A stretch of 64,000 bases of DNA from Flavobacterium psychrophilum (lineage in GTDB: Bacteria; Bacteroidota; Bacteroidia; Flavobacteriales; Flavobacteriaceae), in the NCBI GenBank assembly GCA_945874225.1, contig CAMCFT010000017.1:20953-84952 (forward strand), written 5' to 3'. Below, one piece after another: positions 16,470 through 26,574 of this stretch (position 1 is the stretch's first letter; each line of letters begins with the position of its first letter). The position numbers and the translations under genes were made by a program. Below the pieces are notes generated by a model, which searched no databases, was not told the origin of the DNA, and worked only from the letters and a program-made list of their open reading frames with translations.

Positions 16470-17447
16470 TTAGTCAAAGGATTGATTTTCTTGATTAGCT
16501 AATTTAGCAATGGCAACATATTCTACCGCCGAAATATTGCCGTAATAAAAATTCAATGGATTCACGACTTTACCATTTTTATGCACTTCATAATGTAAAT
16601 GTGGTCCTTCAGACCTTCCCGTACTTCCCACATAACCTATTATATCACCGCGTTTAATGCGTTGTCCCGACCTGCATTTGTATCGGCTAAGATGCGCATA
16701 TAAAGTTTCATATCCAAAACCGTGTCGAATCACAATATGATTTCCAAATCCTGAAGCCGTATTATCTGCCCTTTCCACCACGCCGTCTCCTGTGGCATAA
16801 ATCGGAGTTCCAGTTTTGGATGTAAAATCCATTCCTTCGTGCATTTTTCTCGCCTTGGTAAAAGGATCCGTGCGATACCCAAAACCAGAAACCATACTTT
16901 TTAAATTCTCATTTCTAACTGGCTGAATCGCCGGAATTGCTGCTAATAATTTGTCTTTTGCTTTCGCCATTTTCAAAATATCATCCAATGATTTTGACTG
17001 AATGGCCAAAGCCTTTTGAAGCACATCAATCCGTTTTGTGGTATTCATCACTAATTGAGAATTATCATATCCTTCTAGTTCCTTATATCGATGAATTTCT
17101 TTGAAACCAGATTTTCTTTCCTCTTCCGGAATGGGCGAGGCGTTAAAATACACTCTATATAAATTGTTATCCCGATCTTCAATAAAATCAATTACATCCT
17201 CTACTTGATCCATTTTTTTGTTCAAAATAGCATAACGCAATTTTAAATTTTCTATTTCACGTGCCTGTAATTTATTCTTTGGAGTTTCAAAATAAGGTGT
17301 GTTCAATAAAGCTATAAAACTCAAAAACCCAAACAATCCCGAAGCCACTAAAAACAACAAAACAACTCCAATTTTCTTTCTCGTTTTTGTGATTATTTTT
17401 CGATATGCCAGATTTTCGGAATCGTAATAATATTTTACTTTCGTCAT
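16470..17447 (-). CDS. M23 family metallopeptidase, membrane anchored
   Basis: A 325-aa protein with one N-terminal membrane helix (about 27-47), a coiled segment and a C-terminal LytM/M23 domain. Zinc ligands appear in HEGMDF and HLHYEV, with GYGRS-type GYVGSTGRSEGPHLHYE at about residues 268-285. It cleaves, or scaffolds enzymes that cleave, peptidoglycan cross-bridges in the periplasm. The domain looks complete and potentially catalytic. This arrangement next to alaS is common in Flavobacteria. Confidence 0.92.
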   Translation of the reverse strand: MTKVKYYYDSENLAYRKIITKTRKKIGVVLLFLVASGLFGFLSFIALLNTPYFETPKNKLQAREIENLKLRYAILNKKMDQVEDVIDFIEDRDNNLYRVYFNASPIPEEERKSGFKEIHRYKELEGYDNSQLVMNTTKRIDVLQKALAIQSKSLDDILKMAKAKDKLLAAIPAIQPVRNENLKSMVSGFGYRTDPFTKARKMHEGMDFTSKTGTPIYATGDGVVERADNTASGFGNHIVIRHGFGYETLYAHLSRYKCRSGQRIKRGDIIGYVGSTGRSEGPHLHYEVHKNGKVVNPLNFYYGNISAVEYVAIAKLANQENQSFD

Positions 17448-17723
17448 ATTTTAAAATACCCTATTTTTGCACCTTGGAATAAGGTTAGTCGAACAAATTT
17501 AATAAATGTTTCATTTGTTACACTCTTTTTTCAATAATAAATATTTTAATGTGCCTTTTCCAGCTATTCGTTTCAATCTTTTCTTTTTTAAAGAAAAAAA
17601 GAAAAGGATTTTCACTTCTATCTGGGGCAATAAAAATTGAAAGATTAAATGATTTAAAGATTGAAAAATTCAATTCCAGTAAATCTTTAAATCTTTAAAT
17701 TTTTAAATTTTTAAATCAAAAAA

Positions 17724-20354
17724 ATGAAATCACAAGACGTACGTAAACAATTTCTGGATTTTTTCGAAAGCAAAGGACATTTAATTGTTCCGTCAGCTCC
17801 AATAGTGCTCAAAGATGATCCAACCCTGATGTTTAACAACTCAGGAATGGCGCAGTTCAAGGAATATTTCTTGGGTAACGGAACACCAAAAAGCAAAAGA
17901 ATTGCCGATACTCAAAAATGTCTTCGCGTTTCAGGAAAACACAACGATTTAGAAGAAGTGGGAATTGATACCTATCATCACACGATGTTCGAAATGTTGG
18001 GCAACTGGTCATTTGGAGATTATTTCAAAAAAGAAGCCATTAATTGGGCGTGGGAATTATTGACAGAAGTCTATAAAATCCCTAAAGACATTCTTTATGT
18101 TTCTGTTTTTGAAGGAAACCCGTCAGAAAACGTTCCTTTCGATCAGGAAGCGTATGATATTTGGAAAACCCTAATTTCTGAAGACCGAATTATTCTTGGA
18201 AACAAGAAAGACAATTTTTGGGAAATGGGAGATCAAGGTCCGTGTGGTCCTTGTTCAGAAATTCACGTTGATATTCGTTCTGCCGAAGAAAAAGCCTTGG
18301 TTTCAGGGAAATCATTGGTAAACAATGACCATCCTCACGTGGTGGAGATTTGGAACAATGTATTTATGGAATTTAACCGTAAAGCCGATGGCTCTTTAGA
18401 AAAATTACCGGCACAACACGTCGATACCGGAATGGGATTCGAAAGACTTTGTATGGTTTTGCAAGGGGTTCAATCTAATTATGATACAGATGTTTTTACA
18501 CCGCTTATCAAAGAAATTGAATTAATTACAGGAGCAAAATATACTGTCAAAGCTTCAAACGATGAAGAAGATAAAGTAAATATTGCCATTCGTGTTATTG
18601 CTGATCACGTTCGAGCTGTGGCTTTCTCTATTGCCGATGGTCAATTGCCATCAAATACCGGAGCAGGTTATGTAATTCGTAGAATTTTACGTCGTGCTAT
18701 TCGTTATGGCTTTACCTTTTTAGGCACAAAAGAACCTTTTATATATAAATTGGTCGAAACCTTGAGCAATCAAATGGGTGGTTCTTTTCCGGAAATCAAA
18801 TCTCAAAAAACACTTTGTATCAATGTGATTCGCGAAGAAGAAAATTCTTTTTTGAGAACTTTGGATCAAGGTTTGATTTTATTGGAAAATATAATTTCGA
18901 ATTCAACCGAAAAAGTGATTTCAGGTAAAAGAGCTTTTATACTTTATGATACTTATGGATTTCCAATAGATTTAACAAGTTTAATTCTTCGCGAACGAGG
19001 TTTGGAGTTAAACGAAGCCGAGTTTGAGTCTGAATTGCAAATACAAAAAGAGCGTTCTCGTGCGGCTTCCAAAGTGAAAGCGGGAGATTGGCATATTTTG
19101 GTAGACGACCCAGTAGTTGAGTTTTTAGGCTATGATTATACCGAAGCAATGGTTAAAATCACGCGTTACAGAAAAGTAGAAAGTGTAAAAGATGGAGAGA
19201 TTTACCAATTAGTTTTTAATATGACGCCTTTTTATCCGGAAGGCGGAGGTCAAGTAGGAGATGCCGGAGTTCTTGAAACAGCAAATGGAGATGTCATTTA
19301 TATTATTGACACTAAAAAAGAAAATAACCTGATTATCCATTTTACAAAAGAGTTACCAACAAATCTGTCCGAAATTTTTAAAGTAGTTGTTGGTCCGGAT
19401 CGAAGACGAAAAACTGCGGCAAACCATTCTGCCACTCACTTGATGCACCAGGCTTTGCGAAGTATTTTAGGAACTCACGTGGAGCAAAAAGGATCTTTGG
19501 TAAATCACAGTCATTTGCGATTCGACTTTTCGCATTTTGCAAAATTATCCGACAGCGAAATTCAACAAGTTGAAGATTTTGTAAATGCTCGAATTCAGGA
19601 GCAATTGCCTTTAATTGAAAGAAGAAATGTTCCGTTTCAGCAAGCAGTTGACGAAGGTGCTATGGCATTATTTGGAGAAAAATATGCAGATACCGTCCGG
19701 GCAATAAAGTTTGGTGAAAGTATGGAACTTTGTGGTGGAATTCACGTGAAAAATACGGCCGAGATTTGGCATTTCAAAATTGTATCTGAAGGAGCAGTTG
19801 CAGCCGGAATTCGTCGTATTGAAGCTATTACCAGCGATGCTGTAAAAACGTATTTCGAAACTCAGGAAAACACGTTGACCGAGGTTAAAAACGCCTTGAA
19901 AAATCCACAAGATGTGATGAAAGCAGTTCATTCGCTGCAAGATGAAAATGTAAAACTCAAAAAACAATTGGAGGTTTTATTGAAAGATAAAGCCAAAAAT
20001 ATGAAAGGGGAATTAGCCCAAGAATTGCAGGAAATAAACGGAGTTCAATTTCTTGCCAAACAAGTTGATTTGAGTCCGGAAGGAGCAAAAGATTTAGCTT
20101 ATGAATTAGGAACTTTAGGGAAAAATATATTCTTGGTTTTGGCAACAGCCGAAGACGAAAAACCAATGCTTAGTTGCTATATTTCGAAAGAATTAGTGGC
20201 GGATAAAAATCTGAATGCAGGTCAAGTTGTTCGAGAACTTGGGAAATACATTCAAGGAGGCGGAGGAGGGCAGCCATTTTTTGCCACAGCTGGCGGAAAA
20301 AATGTAGCTGGAATTCAGGAAGCTTTGGCGAAAGCCATTGATTTTGTGAAGTAA
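17724..20354 (+). CDS. alaS: alanine-tRNA ligase
   Basis: An 876-aa full-length AlaRS. The N-terminal class II aminoacylation core has [17 protein letters not shown] and [13 protein letters not shown]. The editing domain carries [12 protein letters not shown] and CGGIHV zinc-site residues, and the C-terminal DHHA1-like domain ends with [14 protein letters not shown]. It charges tRNA-Ala and clears mischarged Ser/Gly. It is divergent from the M23 gene over a 276-bp gap holding AAATCTTTAAAT-type short repeats. Confidence 0.98.
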   Translation: MKSQDVRKQFLDFFESKGHLIVPSAPIVLKDDPTLMFNNSGMAQFKEYFLGNGTPKSKRIADTQKCLRVSGKHNDLEEVGIDTYHHTMFEMLGNWSFGDYFKKEAINWAWELLTEVYKIPKDILYVSVFEGNPSENVPFDQEAYDIWKTLISEDRIILGNKKDNFWEMGDQGPCGPCSEIHVDIRSAEEKALVSGKSLVNNDHPHVVEIWNNVFMEFNRKADGSLEKLPAQHVDTGMGFERLCMVLQGVQSNYDTDVFTPLIKEIELITGAKYTVKASNDEEDKVNIAIRVIADHVRAVAFSIADGQLPSNTGAGYVIRRILRRAIRYGFTFLGTKEPFIYKLVETLSNQMGGSFPEIKSQKTLCINVIREEENSFLRTLDQGLILLENIISNSTEKVISGKRAFILYDTYGFPIDLTSLILRERGLELNEAEFESELQIQKERSRAASKVKAGDWHILVDDPVVEFLGYDYTEAMVKITRYRKVESVKDGEIYQLVFNMTPFYPEGGGQVGDAGVLETANGDVIYIIDTKKENNLIIHFTKELPTNLSEIFKVVVGPDRRRKTAANHSATHLMHQALRSILGTHVEQKGSLVNHSHLRFDFSHFAKLSDSEIQQVEDFVNARIQEQLPLIERRNVPFQQAVDEGAMALFGEKYADTVRAIKFGESMELCGGIHVKNTAEIWHFKIVSEGAVAAGIRRIEAITSDAVKTYFETQENTLTEVKNALKNPQDVMKAVHSLQDENVKLKKQLEVLLKDKAKNMKGELAQELQEINGVQFLAKQVDLSPEGAKDLAYELGTLGKNIFLVLATAEDEKPMLSCYISKELVADKNLNAGQVVRELGKYIQGGGGGQPFFATAGGKNVAGIQEALAKAIDFVK

Positions 20355-20393
20355 AAAAGATTTAGTTTTATACTGGAAACCCTTTTAGATTTT

Positions 20394-20418
20394 AAAACCC
20401 TGAAAGGGTTTTATTTTT
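20394..20418 (+). terminator. intrinsic terminator after alaS
   Basis: AAAACCCT (20394-20401), a GAA loop and AGGGTTTT (20405-20412), followed by ATTTTTG. Confidence 0.8.
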
Positions 20419-20427
20419 GTTTGATAT

Positions 20428-20460
20428 TGAACCATAGCCAACGGTTTCAACCGTTGGAAG
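20428..20460. repeat. dispersed palindromic repeat (CCATAGCCAACGG family)
   Basis: CCATAGCCAACGGTTTCAAC followed by CGTTGG forms an 8-bp-arm hairpin. A second copy in inverse orientation lies at 58680-58706. Confidence 0.55.
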
Positions 20461-20588
20461 CAGGTTTGAAATAGTAGTTTACCCGAAATATTGGGATTGT
20501 AACGATAAATATTGTGGTTTTTAATTTTTTAGATTTGATTTGTAATGTAATAAAGGCTTTAATTAAAGGCGAATACGATTTATTTATT

Positions 20589-21383
20589 ATGAAAAAACCA
20601 AATATAATAATAGGATTTCTATCGGTGTTTTTAATAACGCTTTGTTCTTGTTCAAATGAAAATGTTGATCAGGCTAAGGTTCAGTTGTTGAAAAAGATTG
20701 TTGAAATGTCTATTGATGGTTCTTCAAACACAACTCTACTTAGTTATGATGGAAATAAAATAGTGAATATTGATAGGGTTGATAAATTCTCAGAGTTTTA
20801 TTACACTGACGATTTAATTACAAAAATTGTAACCTTAGACAAAACAAATCATCACATCAATACATTACAATATTTATATTTAAACGGACAATTATCAAAA
20901 ATTACGTCTTCGGATAATTATGTAATAAATTATGTTCATAATAGTGATGGATCGGTTTCTTATGAGAAGTTAACTAAAGATTTCCAAAATAATGATGTTA
21001 AAATTAATCATGGAAAATTATATTTTCAAAGCGGAAATCTTATTAAAGATGACAGTTTTTTAGATGATGCAGGACAAGGAATTTTGGCTGAAAACATCTC
21101 AAGTTTTGAATATGATTATAAGAATAATGCATTAAGTAATGTTTTGGGTTACAATAAATTGCTTGATTATTCTATAACAATTTCCTTAAATAATGTCATA
21201 AGCAGTTCTGAAATTTCATCAGTTAAGCATATCGATGAAGAACAAGTTATTTCATCAATCAAAATTAATAAGAGTAAACACCAATATGATTCTATAGGTT
21301 ATCCAATTGAAATTGTTTCAGAAAACCTTATCTTTGGAGGGAATGATTCAAAACATTTAAAGTCGCTGTTATTCTACAATTAA
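20589..21383 (+). CDS. hypothetical lipoprotein
   Basis: About 264 aa from the ATG at 20589, which begins MKKPNIIIGFLSVFLITLCSC, a lipoprotein signal with Cys near residue 19-21. An upstream extension to 20514 is unlikely because it would bury the signal. The mature part is rich in N, S and D, with repeated LLSYDGNKI/YYTDDLITKI-type beta strands like YD/RHS-style Flavobacterial lipoproteins. No function is recognised. It precedes the GSCFA gene. Confidence 0.65.
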   Translation: MKKPNIIIGFLSVFLITLCSCSNENVDQAKVQLLKKIVEMSIDGSSNTTLLSYDGNKIVNIDRVDKFSEFYYTDDLITKIVTLDKTNHHINTLQYLYLNGQLSKITSSDNYVINYVHNSDGSVSYEKLTKDFQNNDVKINHGKLYFQSGNLIKDDSFLDDAGQGILAENISSFEYDYKNNALSNVLGYNKLLDYSITISLNNVISSSEISSVKHIDEEQVISSIKINKSKHQYDSIGYPIEIVSENLIFGGNDSKHLKSLLFYN

Positions 21384-21408
21384 TTCCTTTTTTTAGGAAA
21401 AATTATAA

Positions 21409-22365
21409 ATGCAATTCAGAACTAAAATACCTATCCTAAAGAGTGATTTCACTATAGATTACAATTCTAAAATTGTGTCTTTGGGTTCTTGTTTTGCTGA
21501 AAATATAGCCGAGAAGTTAGATTATTTCAAGTTTCAAAGTACTTGCAATCCATTTGGAATCATTTTTAATCCAGTTTCTATTGAAAAAATAATCCATAAA
21601 GCTGTAAATCTAGAATTATTTACAGAGAAAGACATCTTCTTTCACAACGAACGCTGGCATTGTTTTGATGTGCATTCGGATTTAAATCATTCTAATAAAG
21701 AAGCATTTTTAGAAAATATAAATGCTATTCTCCAAGAAACAAATAACCAAATAACCAAATCAACACATATAATCATCACTTATGGCACATCCTGGGTGTA
21801 TAGAAATTTAGAAAGCAACAGTATTGTAGCCAATTGCCATAAAGTACCACAAAAAGAATTTTTAAAAGAAATTTTATCGGTTGATATTATTGAGAATTCG
21901 ATTAAAAACACAATTAGTTTAATCCAAAAAGTAAACCCAAACGTAAATTTCATTTTCACGGTTTCGCCAGTGCGTCATCTCAAAGATGGTTTTGTGGAAA
22001 ATCAGGTAAGTAAGGCTAATTTAATTACCGCTTTGTACTCTGTTTTGCAAGTTCCCCATTTGGGGGCGGAGGGGGCTTATTTTCCTTCCTACGAAATTAT
22101 GATGGATGAACTTCGCGATTATCGATTCTATGCCGAAGATATGTTGCATCCCAGTCAAGTGGCGATAGATTATATTTGGGAGCGATTTTCTGAAACTACT
22201 ATTTTGGAAGAAAGTCATTCGAATATGGATGAAGTCGAAACGATCCAAAAAGGATTGGCTCATAGACCTTTCAATCCAAATTCAGAAAGTTACAAAAAGT
22301 TTCTTGATAATTTGAACCAAAAAATAGTCAACCTCATCTCTCAATATAAGTTTATTAAATTCTAA
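21409..22365 (+). CDS. GSCFA domain protein
   Basis: A 318-aa protein with the defining GSCFAENIAEKL motif near residue 25, then STCNPFGIIFNP, THIIITYGTSWVYR and YFPSYEIMMDELRDYRFYAEDMLHPS. The family is an SGNH-hydrolase-like group of uncertain substrate. A GC-rich repeat at 22053-22077 lies inside the gene and encodes VPHLGAEGAY just before the conserved YFPSYEI motif. The frame is kept, so the protein is probably still made. Confidence 0.88.
   Translation: MQFRTKIPILKSDFTIDYNSKIVSLGSCFAENIAEKLDYFKFQSTCNPFGIIFNPVSIEKIIHKAVNLELFTEKDIFFHNERWHCFDVHSDLNHSNKEAFLENINAILQETNNQITKSTHIIITYGTSWVYRNLESNSIVANCHKVPQKEFLKEILSVDIIENSIKNTISLIQKVNPNVNFIFTVSPVRHLKDGFVENQVSKANLITALYSVLQVPHLGAEGAYFPSYEIMMDELRDYRFYAEDMLHPSQVAIDYIWERFSETTILEESHSNMDEVETIQKGLAHRPFNPNSESYKKFLDNLNQKIVNLISQYKFIKF
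22053..22077. repeat. GC-rich dispersed repeat inside the GSCFA gene
   Basis: TCCCCATTTGGGGGCGGAGG followed by GGGC is a diverged copy of the CCCCCTTTGGGGG family, kept in frame within the coding sequence. Confidence 0.6.
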
Positions 22366-22429
22366 TGTATAAAAAAACCGCAACATTTCTGTTACGGTTA
22401 TAGGTGCTGCAAATTTGCAACCTGAAATC

Positions 22430-22978
22430 TTATTGCTTTTTTGTTGGCGGATATTGCATCAAAATTTTTGCGACAAATTCGTTTATTATTGCTTCTTTTT
22501 TAGAGCGATCTTGTGTCAAATAGCCAACACCTTTACCTTCCCAAACTAATTCATTTTTTTTGACATCAATTAAATCAATATATAGCGTTCCCTCTGTCGA
22601 AGTACTTACATAAGGGTGTCCTCCCCAATAATAAGGACTCCAGCCATAGCCCCAACCATATCCCCAGCCGTAACCCCAACCAGCATAATATTGGTTTACA
22701 TCTATTTGTTGTCTTTCTTGGGTAAAAATATTTATCAGCAAATCAGGAGTATCACTTTTAGTCATTCCTTTTTTGCTAAGTTCAACATCAATAGCATTTA
22801 AAATTCGTTTCTTATCCATTTCTGAAATTTGAACTTTTTCAATTCCTTTTTTATGGAAAGCATACGTTTTGTATTGGCTAAAATCGATACTTTTTTCATA
22901 ATCAGAATACACACTTACTGAGCTGCAAGAACTCAATACTAAAAACAGGATAATTGCGAAGGATTTAATTAATTTCAT
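22430..22978 (-). CDS. DUF4136-type lipoprotein
   Basis: About 182 aa from the inner start MKLIKSFAIILFLVLSSC, a lipoprotein signal. The longer frame overlaps the end of hutU and is less likely. The mature protein has SVYSDYEKSIDFSQYKTYAFH, LSKKGMTKSDTPDLLINIFTQ and EGTLYIDLIDVKKNELVWEGKGVG, which fit DUF4136. A GWGYGWGYGWGYGW low-complexity loop interrupts it. Its function at the cell envelope is unknown. Confidence 0.8.
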   Translation of the reverse strand: MKLIKSFAIILFLVLSSCSSVSVYSDYEKSIDFSQYKTYAFHKKGIEKVQISEMDKKRILNAIDVELSKKGMTKSDTPDLLINIFTQERQQIDVNQYYAGWGYGWGYGWGYGWSPYYWGGHPYVSTSTEGTLYIDLIDVKKNELVWEGKGVGYLTQDRSKKEAIINEFVAKILMQYPPTKKQ

Positions 22979-22988
22979 TTTTTTAGAT

Positions 22989-25046
22989 TTAAATTTTAAA
23001 CAAATCATCATTTACCAAATTAGGTAGTGTAACTTTCAACAAAGGCTGAGCCTCCATCGCCCTTTTTATAGCGAAAATTGCCCCTTCGTTTCGTGCCCAG
23101 CTTCTTCTGGAAATTCCGTTATTAACATCCCAGAAAAGCATTGATTCTATGCGCTTTGAAGCTTCTATTGAACCATCAAGAACCATACCAAATCCGCCAT
23201 TTATTACTTCGCCCCAACCAACTCCTCCGCCATTGTGAATGGATACCCAGGTTGCGCCACGAAAACTGTCGCCTATCACGTTTTGTATTGCCATATCGGC
23301 AGTAAAACGGGAGCCATCATATATGTTTGAGGTTTCTCTATAAGGGGAATCTGTACCCGAAACATCGTGATGGTCTCGACCTAAAACTACGGTTCCTATT
23401 TCACCTTTGGCAATAGCCTGATTAAAAGCTTCGGCAATTTTCATTCTTCCTTCGGCATCGGCATACAGAATTCTGGCTTGTGAACCAACGACTAATTTAT
23501 TTTCTTGAGCGCCTTTTATCCAATGGATATTGTCCTGCATTTGTTGTTGAATTTCGTCTGGAGAATTTTGCTGAATTTCTTCCAAAACTTCACAAGCTAT
23601 GGCATCCGTTTTTTGTAAATCTTCTGGATTTCCTGAGGCACAAACCCAACGGAAAGGACCAAATCCATAATCAAAACACATTGGACCCATAATATCCTGA
23701 ACATAACTCGGGTATCTGAAATCGATTCCGTTTTCGGCCATAACATCTGCTCCAGCACGGGAAGCTTCAAGCAAAAATGCATTTCCATAATCAAAGAAAT
23801 AAGTTCCTTTTGCGGTATGTTTGTTAATGGCATTAGTATGACGACGAAGGGTTTCTTGTACTTTTTCCTTGAATAAATCAGGATTATTAGCCATCATTTC
23901 GTTGGCATCTTCAAAAGAAATATCCACAGGATAATAGCCTCCAGCCCAAGGATTGTGAAGCGAGGTTTGGTCTGAACCCAAATCGATATAAATATTTTCC
24001 TGATCGAATTTTTCCCAAACATCCACAATATTTCCCAGATAAGCGATAGAAACAATTTCTTTATTGGCTTTCGCCAAAGCAACTCGTTGCACTAGTTCAT
24101 CTATGTCTTCAATGACTTCATTTATCCAGCCCTGACTATGCCGAATGTGCGTGATTTTTGGATTTACTTCAGCACAAACAGTGATACAACCGGCAATGTT
24201 TCCAGCTTTTGGTTGTGCACCGCTCATTCCACCTAATCCTGAAGTGACAAATAATCCGCCTTCGGGATTGGTTTTTATTTTCCGGAAACCATTCAAAACT
24301 GTAATCGTGGTTCCGTGCACAATCCCTTGTGGGCCAATGTACATATAGCTTCCAGCGGTCATTTGGCCATATTGTGAAACTCCCAATGCATTCATTTTTT
24401 CCCAATCGTCAGGTTTAGAATAATTAGGAATAACCATCCCGTTTGTCACGATAACTCTTGGTGCTTCTTTGTGAGAAGGAAACAATCCCATTGGATGACC
24501 CGAATAAATCGTGAGAGTTTGCTCCTCTGTCATTTCAGACAAATATTGCATTGTCAATAAATATTGTGCCCAGTTCTGGAAAACTGCTCCATTTCCACCA
24601 TAAGTAATCAGCTCGTGAGGATGTTGCGCCACGGCATAATCCAGATTGTTCTGAATCATTAGCATTATCGCTTTTGCCTGCTCACATTTTCCGGGATATT
24701 CAGCAATAGGTCTGGCAAACATTTTGTAATCAGGACGAAAACGGTACATATAAATACGACCATAATTTTTTAATTCTTCGGCAAATTCCGTGATTAGTTC
24801 AGCGTGATGTTGTGGCTCAAAATACCGAAGTGCATTCCGCAGTGCCAACTTTTTCTCCTCAGCCGAAAGTATTTCCTTTCGTTTTGGCGCATGATTAATG
24901 TTGGCTTCAAACGGTTTTGGAAGCGGCAATATAATTGGAATTCCTTCTTGAATTTGTTCTTTGAGCCCCCTAACCCCCAAAGGGGGAATTGTGTCAGAAG
25001 ACATTCTTGGTATTTTATCCATAGTATTGTTGATTTTTTTATTCAT
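22989..25046 (-). CDS. hutU: urocanate hydratase
   Basis: A 685-aa member of the larger Bacteroidota urocanase type. It shows NAD-binding and active-site segments: LTYGGNGAVFQNWAQ, SYMYIGPQGIVHGTT, TSGLGGMSGAQPKAG, DQTSLHNPWAGGYYPV, MGPMCFDYGFGPFRWVCASG and GVGWGEVINGGFG. It converts urocanate to imidazolone propionate in histidine catabolism. The N terminus (SDTIPPLGVRGLKEQ) is encoded by a GC-rich repeat at 24965-24987, so the natural start may have been near KEQIQEG and the repeat extended it in frame. No other hut genes are adjacent. Confidence 0.93.
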   Translation of the reverse strand: MNKKINNTMDKIPRMSSDTIPPLGVRGLKEQIQEGIPIILPLPKPFEANINHAPKRKEILSAEEKKLALRNALRYFEPQHHAELITEFAEELKNYGRIYMYRFRPDYKMFARPIAEYPGKCEQAKAIMLMIQNNLDYAVAQHPHELITYGGNGAVFQNWAQYLLTMQYLSEMTEEQTLTIYSGHPMGLFPSHKEAPRVIVTNGMVIPNYSKPDDWEKMNALGVSQYGQMTAGSYMYIGPQGIVHGTTITVLNGFRKIKTNPEGGLFVTSGLGGMSGAQPKAGNIAGCITVCAEVNPKITHIRHSQGWINEVIEDIDELVQRVALAKANKEIVSIAYLGNIVDVWEKFDQENIYIDLGSDQTSLHNPWAGGYYPVDISFEDANEMMANNPDLFKEKVQETLRRHTNAINKHTAKGTYFFDYGNAFLLEASRAGADVMAENGIDFRYPSYVQDIMGPMCFDYGFGPFRWVCASGNPEDLQKTDAIACEVLEEIQQNSPDEIQQQMQDNIHWIKGAQENKLVVGSQARILYADAEGRMKIAEAFNQAIAKGEIGTVVLGRDHHDVSGTDSPYRETSNIYDGSRFTADMAIQNVIGDSFRGATWVSIHNGGGVGWGEVINGGFGMVLDGSIEASKRIESMLFWDVNNGISRRSWARNEGAIFAIKRAMEAQPLLKVTLPNLVNDDLFKI

Positions 25047-25084
25047 AATCCCTTCTTTTACCCCCTTTGGGGGTTAGGGGGCTT
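24965..25084. repeat. paired GC-rich inverted repeat spanning the hutU start
   Basis: GCCCCCTAACCCCCAAAGGG (24965-24984, plus GG) and CCCCCTTTGGGGGTTAGGGG (from 25065, plus GC) are inverted copies about 80 bp apart. The left copy codes for the N terminus of hutU and the right copy for the C terminus of the small downstream-facing gene (SPLTPKGG). Confidence 0.75.
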
Positions 25085-25227
25085 TCATACGGACAATGGC
25101 GACAGCCACTTTTACAACAATACCCTTTTTTTAGATGGTATTTTTCGGTAAAGCATTTATAGCCTTCGGGCGTATAATAAAAATCTTCGCCTTCGATTAA
25201 TTTATTTTCATTACTTTGTTCATTCAT
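25039..25227 (-). CDS. small DUF5522-like protein
   Basis: A 62-aa protein with LIEGEDFYYTPEGYKCFTEK followed by YHLKKGYCCKSGCRHCPY, the motif of the small cysteine-rich DUF5522 family, whose CC...CxxC residues may bind a metal. Family members normally end soon after CRHCPY; here the tail ESPLTPKGGKRRDYE is read from the GC-rich repeat. It overlaps the hutU start by 8 bp on the same strand, so the two may be translationally coupled. Confidence 0.75.
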   Translation of the reverse strand: MNEQSNENKLIEGEDFYYTPEGYKCFTEKYHLKKGYCCKSGCRHCPYESPLTPKGGKRRDYE

Positions 25228-25255
25228 AACTACAAATTTATAGACTTTAAAGCGA

Positions 25256-25582
25256 ATGTTTCTAATTGTAACTAAATATTTAATTCCAAAAGGATATCGT
25301 GGACTAACGATATTTCCATTAGTGTTTGTAAAATATTCATTGGATAAAGAAAATCCAGTTTTTATAAATCACGAACGGATTCATTTGAGACAGCAATTGG
25401 AACTGCTTATTATTCCTTTTTTTATTTGGTATTTTATTGAATTTCTTTTAAGGTTGATTCAATATAAAAATAAGGATTTGGCTTATAGAAATATAAGTTT
25501 CGAAAGGGAAGCTTACGCCAATGAAAATGACCTTAACTACTTAAAAAAAAGGTTGTTTTGGAATTTTTTAAAAAACACTTGA
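25256..25582 (+). CDS. small conserved protein with HERIH motif
   Basis: A 108-aa protein. Residues 38-50 contain NHERIHLRQQLEL, an HExxH motif followed by a hydrophobic helix (IIPFFIWYFIEFLLRLI) and a FEREAYANENDLNY segment that could supply a third ligand. It may be a mini zinc metallopeptidase-like membrane protein; this is common in Flavobacteria but uncharacterised. It is divergent from the DUF5522-like gene. Confidence 0.6.
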   Translation: MFLIVTKYLIPKGYRGLTIFPLVFVKYSLDKENPVFINHERIHLRQQLELLIIPFFIWYFIEFLLRLIQYKNKDLAYRNISFEREAYANENDLNYLKKRLFWNFLKNT

Positions 25583-25647
25583 CAGGTAAATATTTCCCTT
25601 ATAACATTAATATTTAATGAATAAACAATTCATTTTGTGTTGTATAT

Positions 25648-26574
25648 TTGTGCCAAATTCTATATGTTTTGCGAGAAATTCTAACCCAAAAAATAAAATC
25701 ATCCAAAGATAGCATCTCTATCTACATAAGACGTGAAGATCTCATCCATCCGTTTATATCAGGAAATAAGTTTAGAAAGCTAAAATACAATCTCCTTCAG
25801 GCAAAAGCAGAAAATCAGGATACGCTGCTCACTTTTGGTGGTGCATTTTCAAACCATATTGCCGCTCTTGCTTATGCGGGAAAAGAGCAGGGTTTTAAAA
25901 CCATCGGAATTATACGTGGGGATGAATTGGAAAGTAAAATCCCTGAAAACCCAACCTTGCATTTTGCTCAGGAATGTGGAATGCAATTCAAATTTGTTAC
26001 TCGGGAAAACTATCGCCACAAAACGGAAATAGGGTTTATTGAAAATCTTAAACAAGAATTCGGTGATTTTTATCATGTTCCCGAAGGCGGAACCAATGAT
26101 TTTGCAGTCAAAGGATGTGAAGAAATTCTAACTGATGAAGATGCTGAATTTGATTTTGTATGTTGTGCCGTTGGAACAGGTGGAACAATTAGCGGTCTTA
26201 TAAACAGTATTTTGCCACACCAAAAAGTTTTGGGATTTCCTGCCTTGAAAGGGGACTTTTTAAATGAGGAAATTCGTAAATTTGCCCGAAATGAGCATTG
26301 GGAATTAATAACGGCATATCATTTTGGAGGATACGGAAAAGTGAATCCGGAATTAATAGCTTTCATCAACCGGTTTTATGCAGAAAATAGTATTCCTTTG
26401 GATCCTATTTATACTGGAAAAATGGTTTTTGGCGTTATGGATTTAATTAAAAAGAATTATTTTCCCGAAAATTCGAAGATATTGCTCATTCATACTGGTG
26501 GAATTCAAGGAATTGCAGGAATGAATTTAAAACTGAAGGCAAAAAAATTACCTATAATAGATTTCAATGATTAG
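25648..26574 (+). CDS. PLP-dependent ACC deaminase/D-cysteine desulfhydrase-like enzyme
   Basis: A 308-aa fold-type II PLP enzyme: IYIRREDLIHPFISGNKFRKLKYNL carries the Schiff-base lysine near residue 44, with TFGGAFSNHIAALAYAG, VPEGGTNDFAVKG and CAVGTGGTISGL (phosphate loop). It is related to 1-aminocyclopropane-1-carboxylate deaminase and D-cysteine desulfhydrase; most environmental members act on D-cysteine. It overlaps the following glucosaminidase gene by 8 bp. The exact start and substrate are uncertain. Confidence 0.82.
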   Translation: MCQILYVLREILTQKIKSSKDSISIYIRREDLIHPFISGNKFRKLKYNLLQAKAENQDTLLTFGGAFSNHIAALAYAGKEQGFKTIGIIRGDELESKIPENPTLHFAQECGMQFKFVTRENYRHKTEIGFIENLKQEFGDFYHVPEGGTNDFAVKGCEEILTDEDAEFDFVCCAVGTGGTISGLINSILPHQKVLGFPALKGDFLNEEIRKFARNEHWELITAYHFGGYGKVNPELIAFINRFYAENSIPLDPIYTGKMVFGVMDLIKKNYFPENSKILLIHTGGIQGIAGMNLKLKAKKLPIIDFND

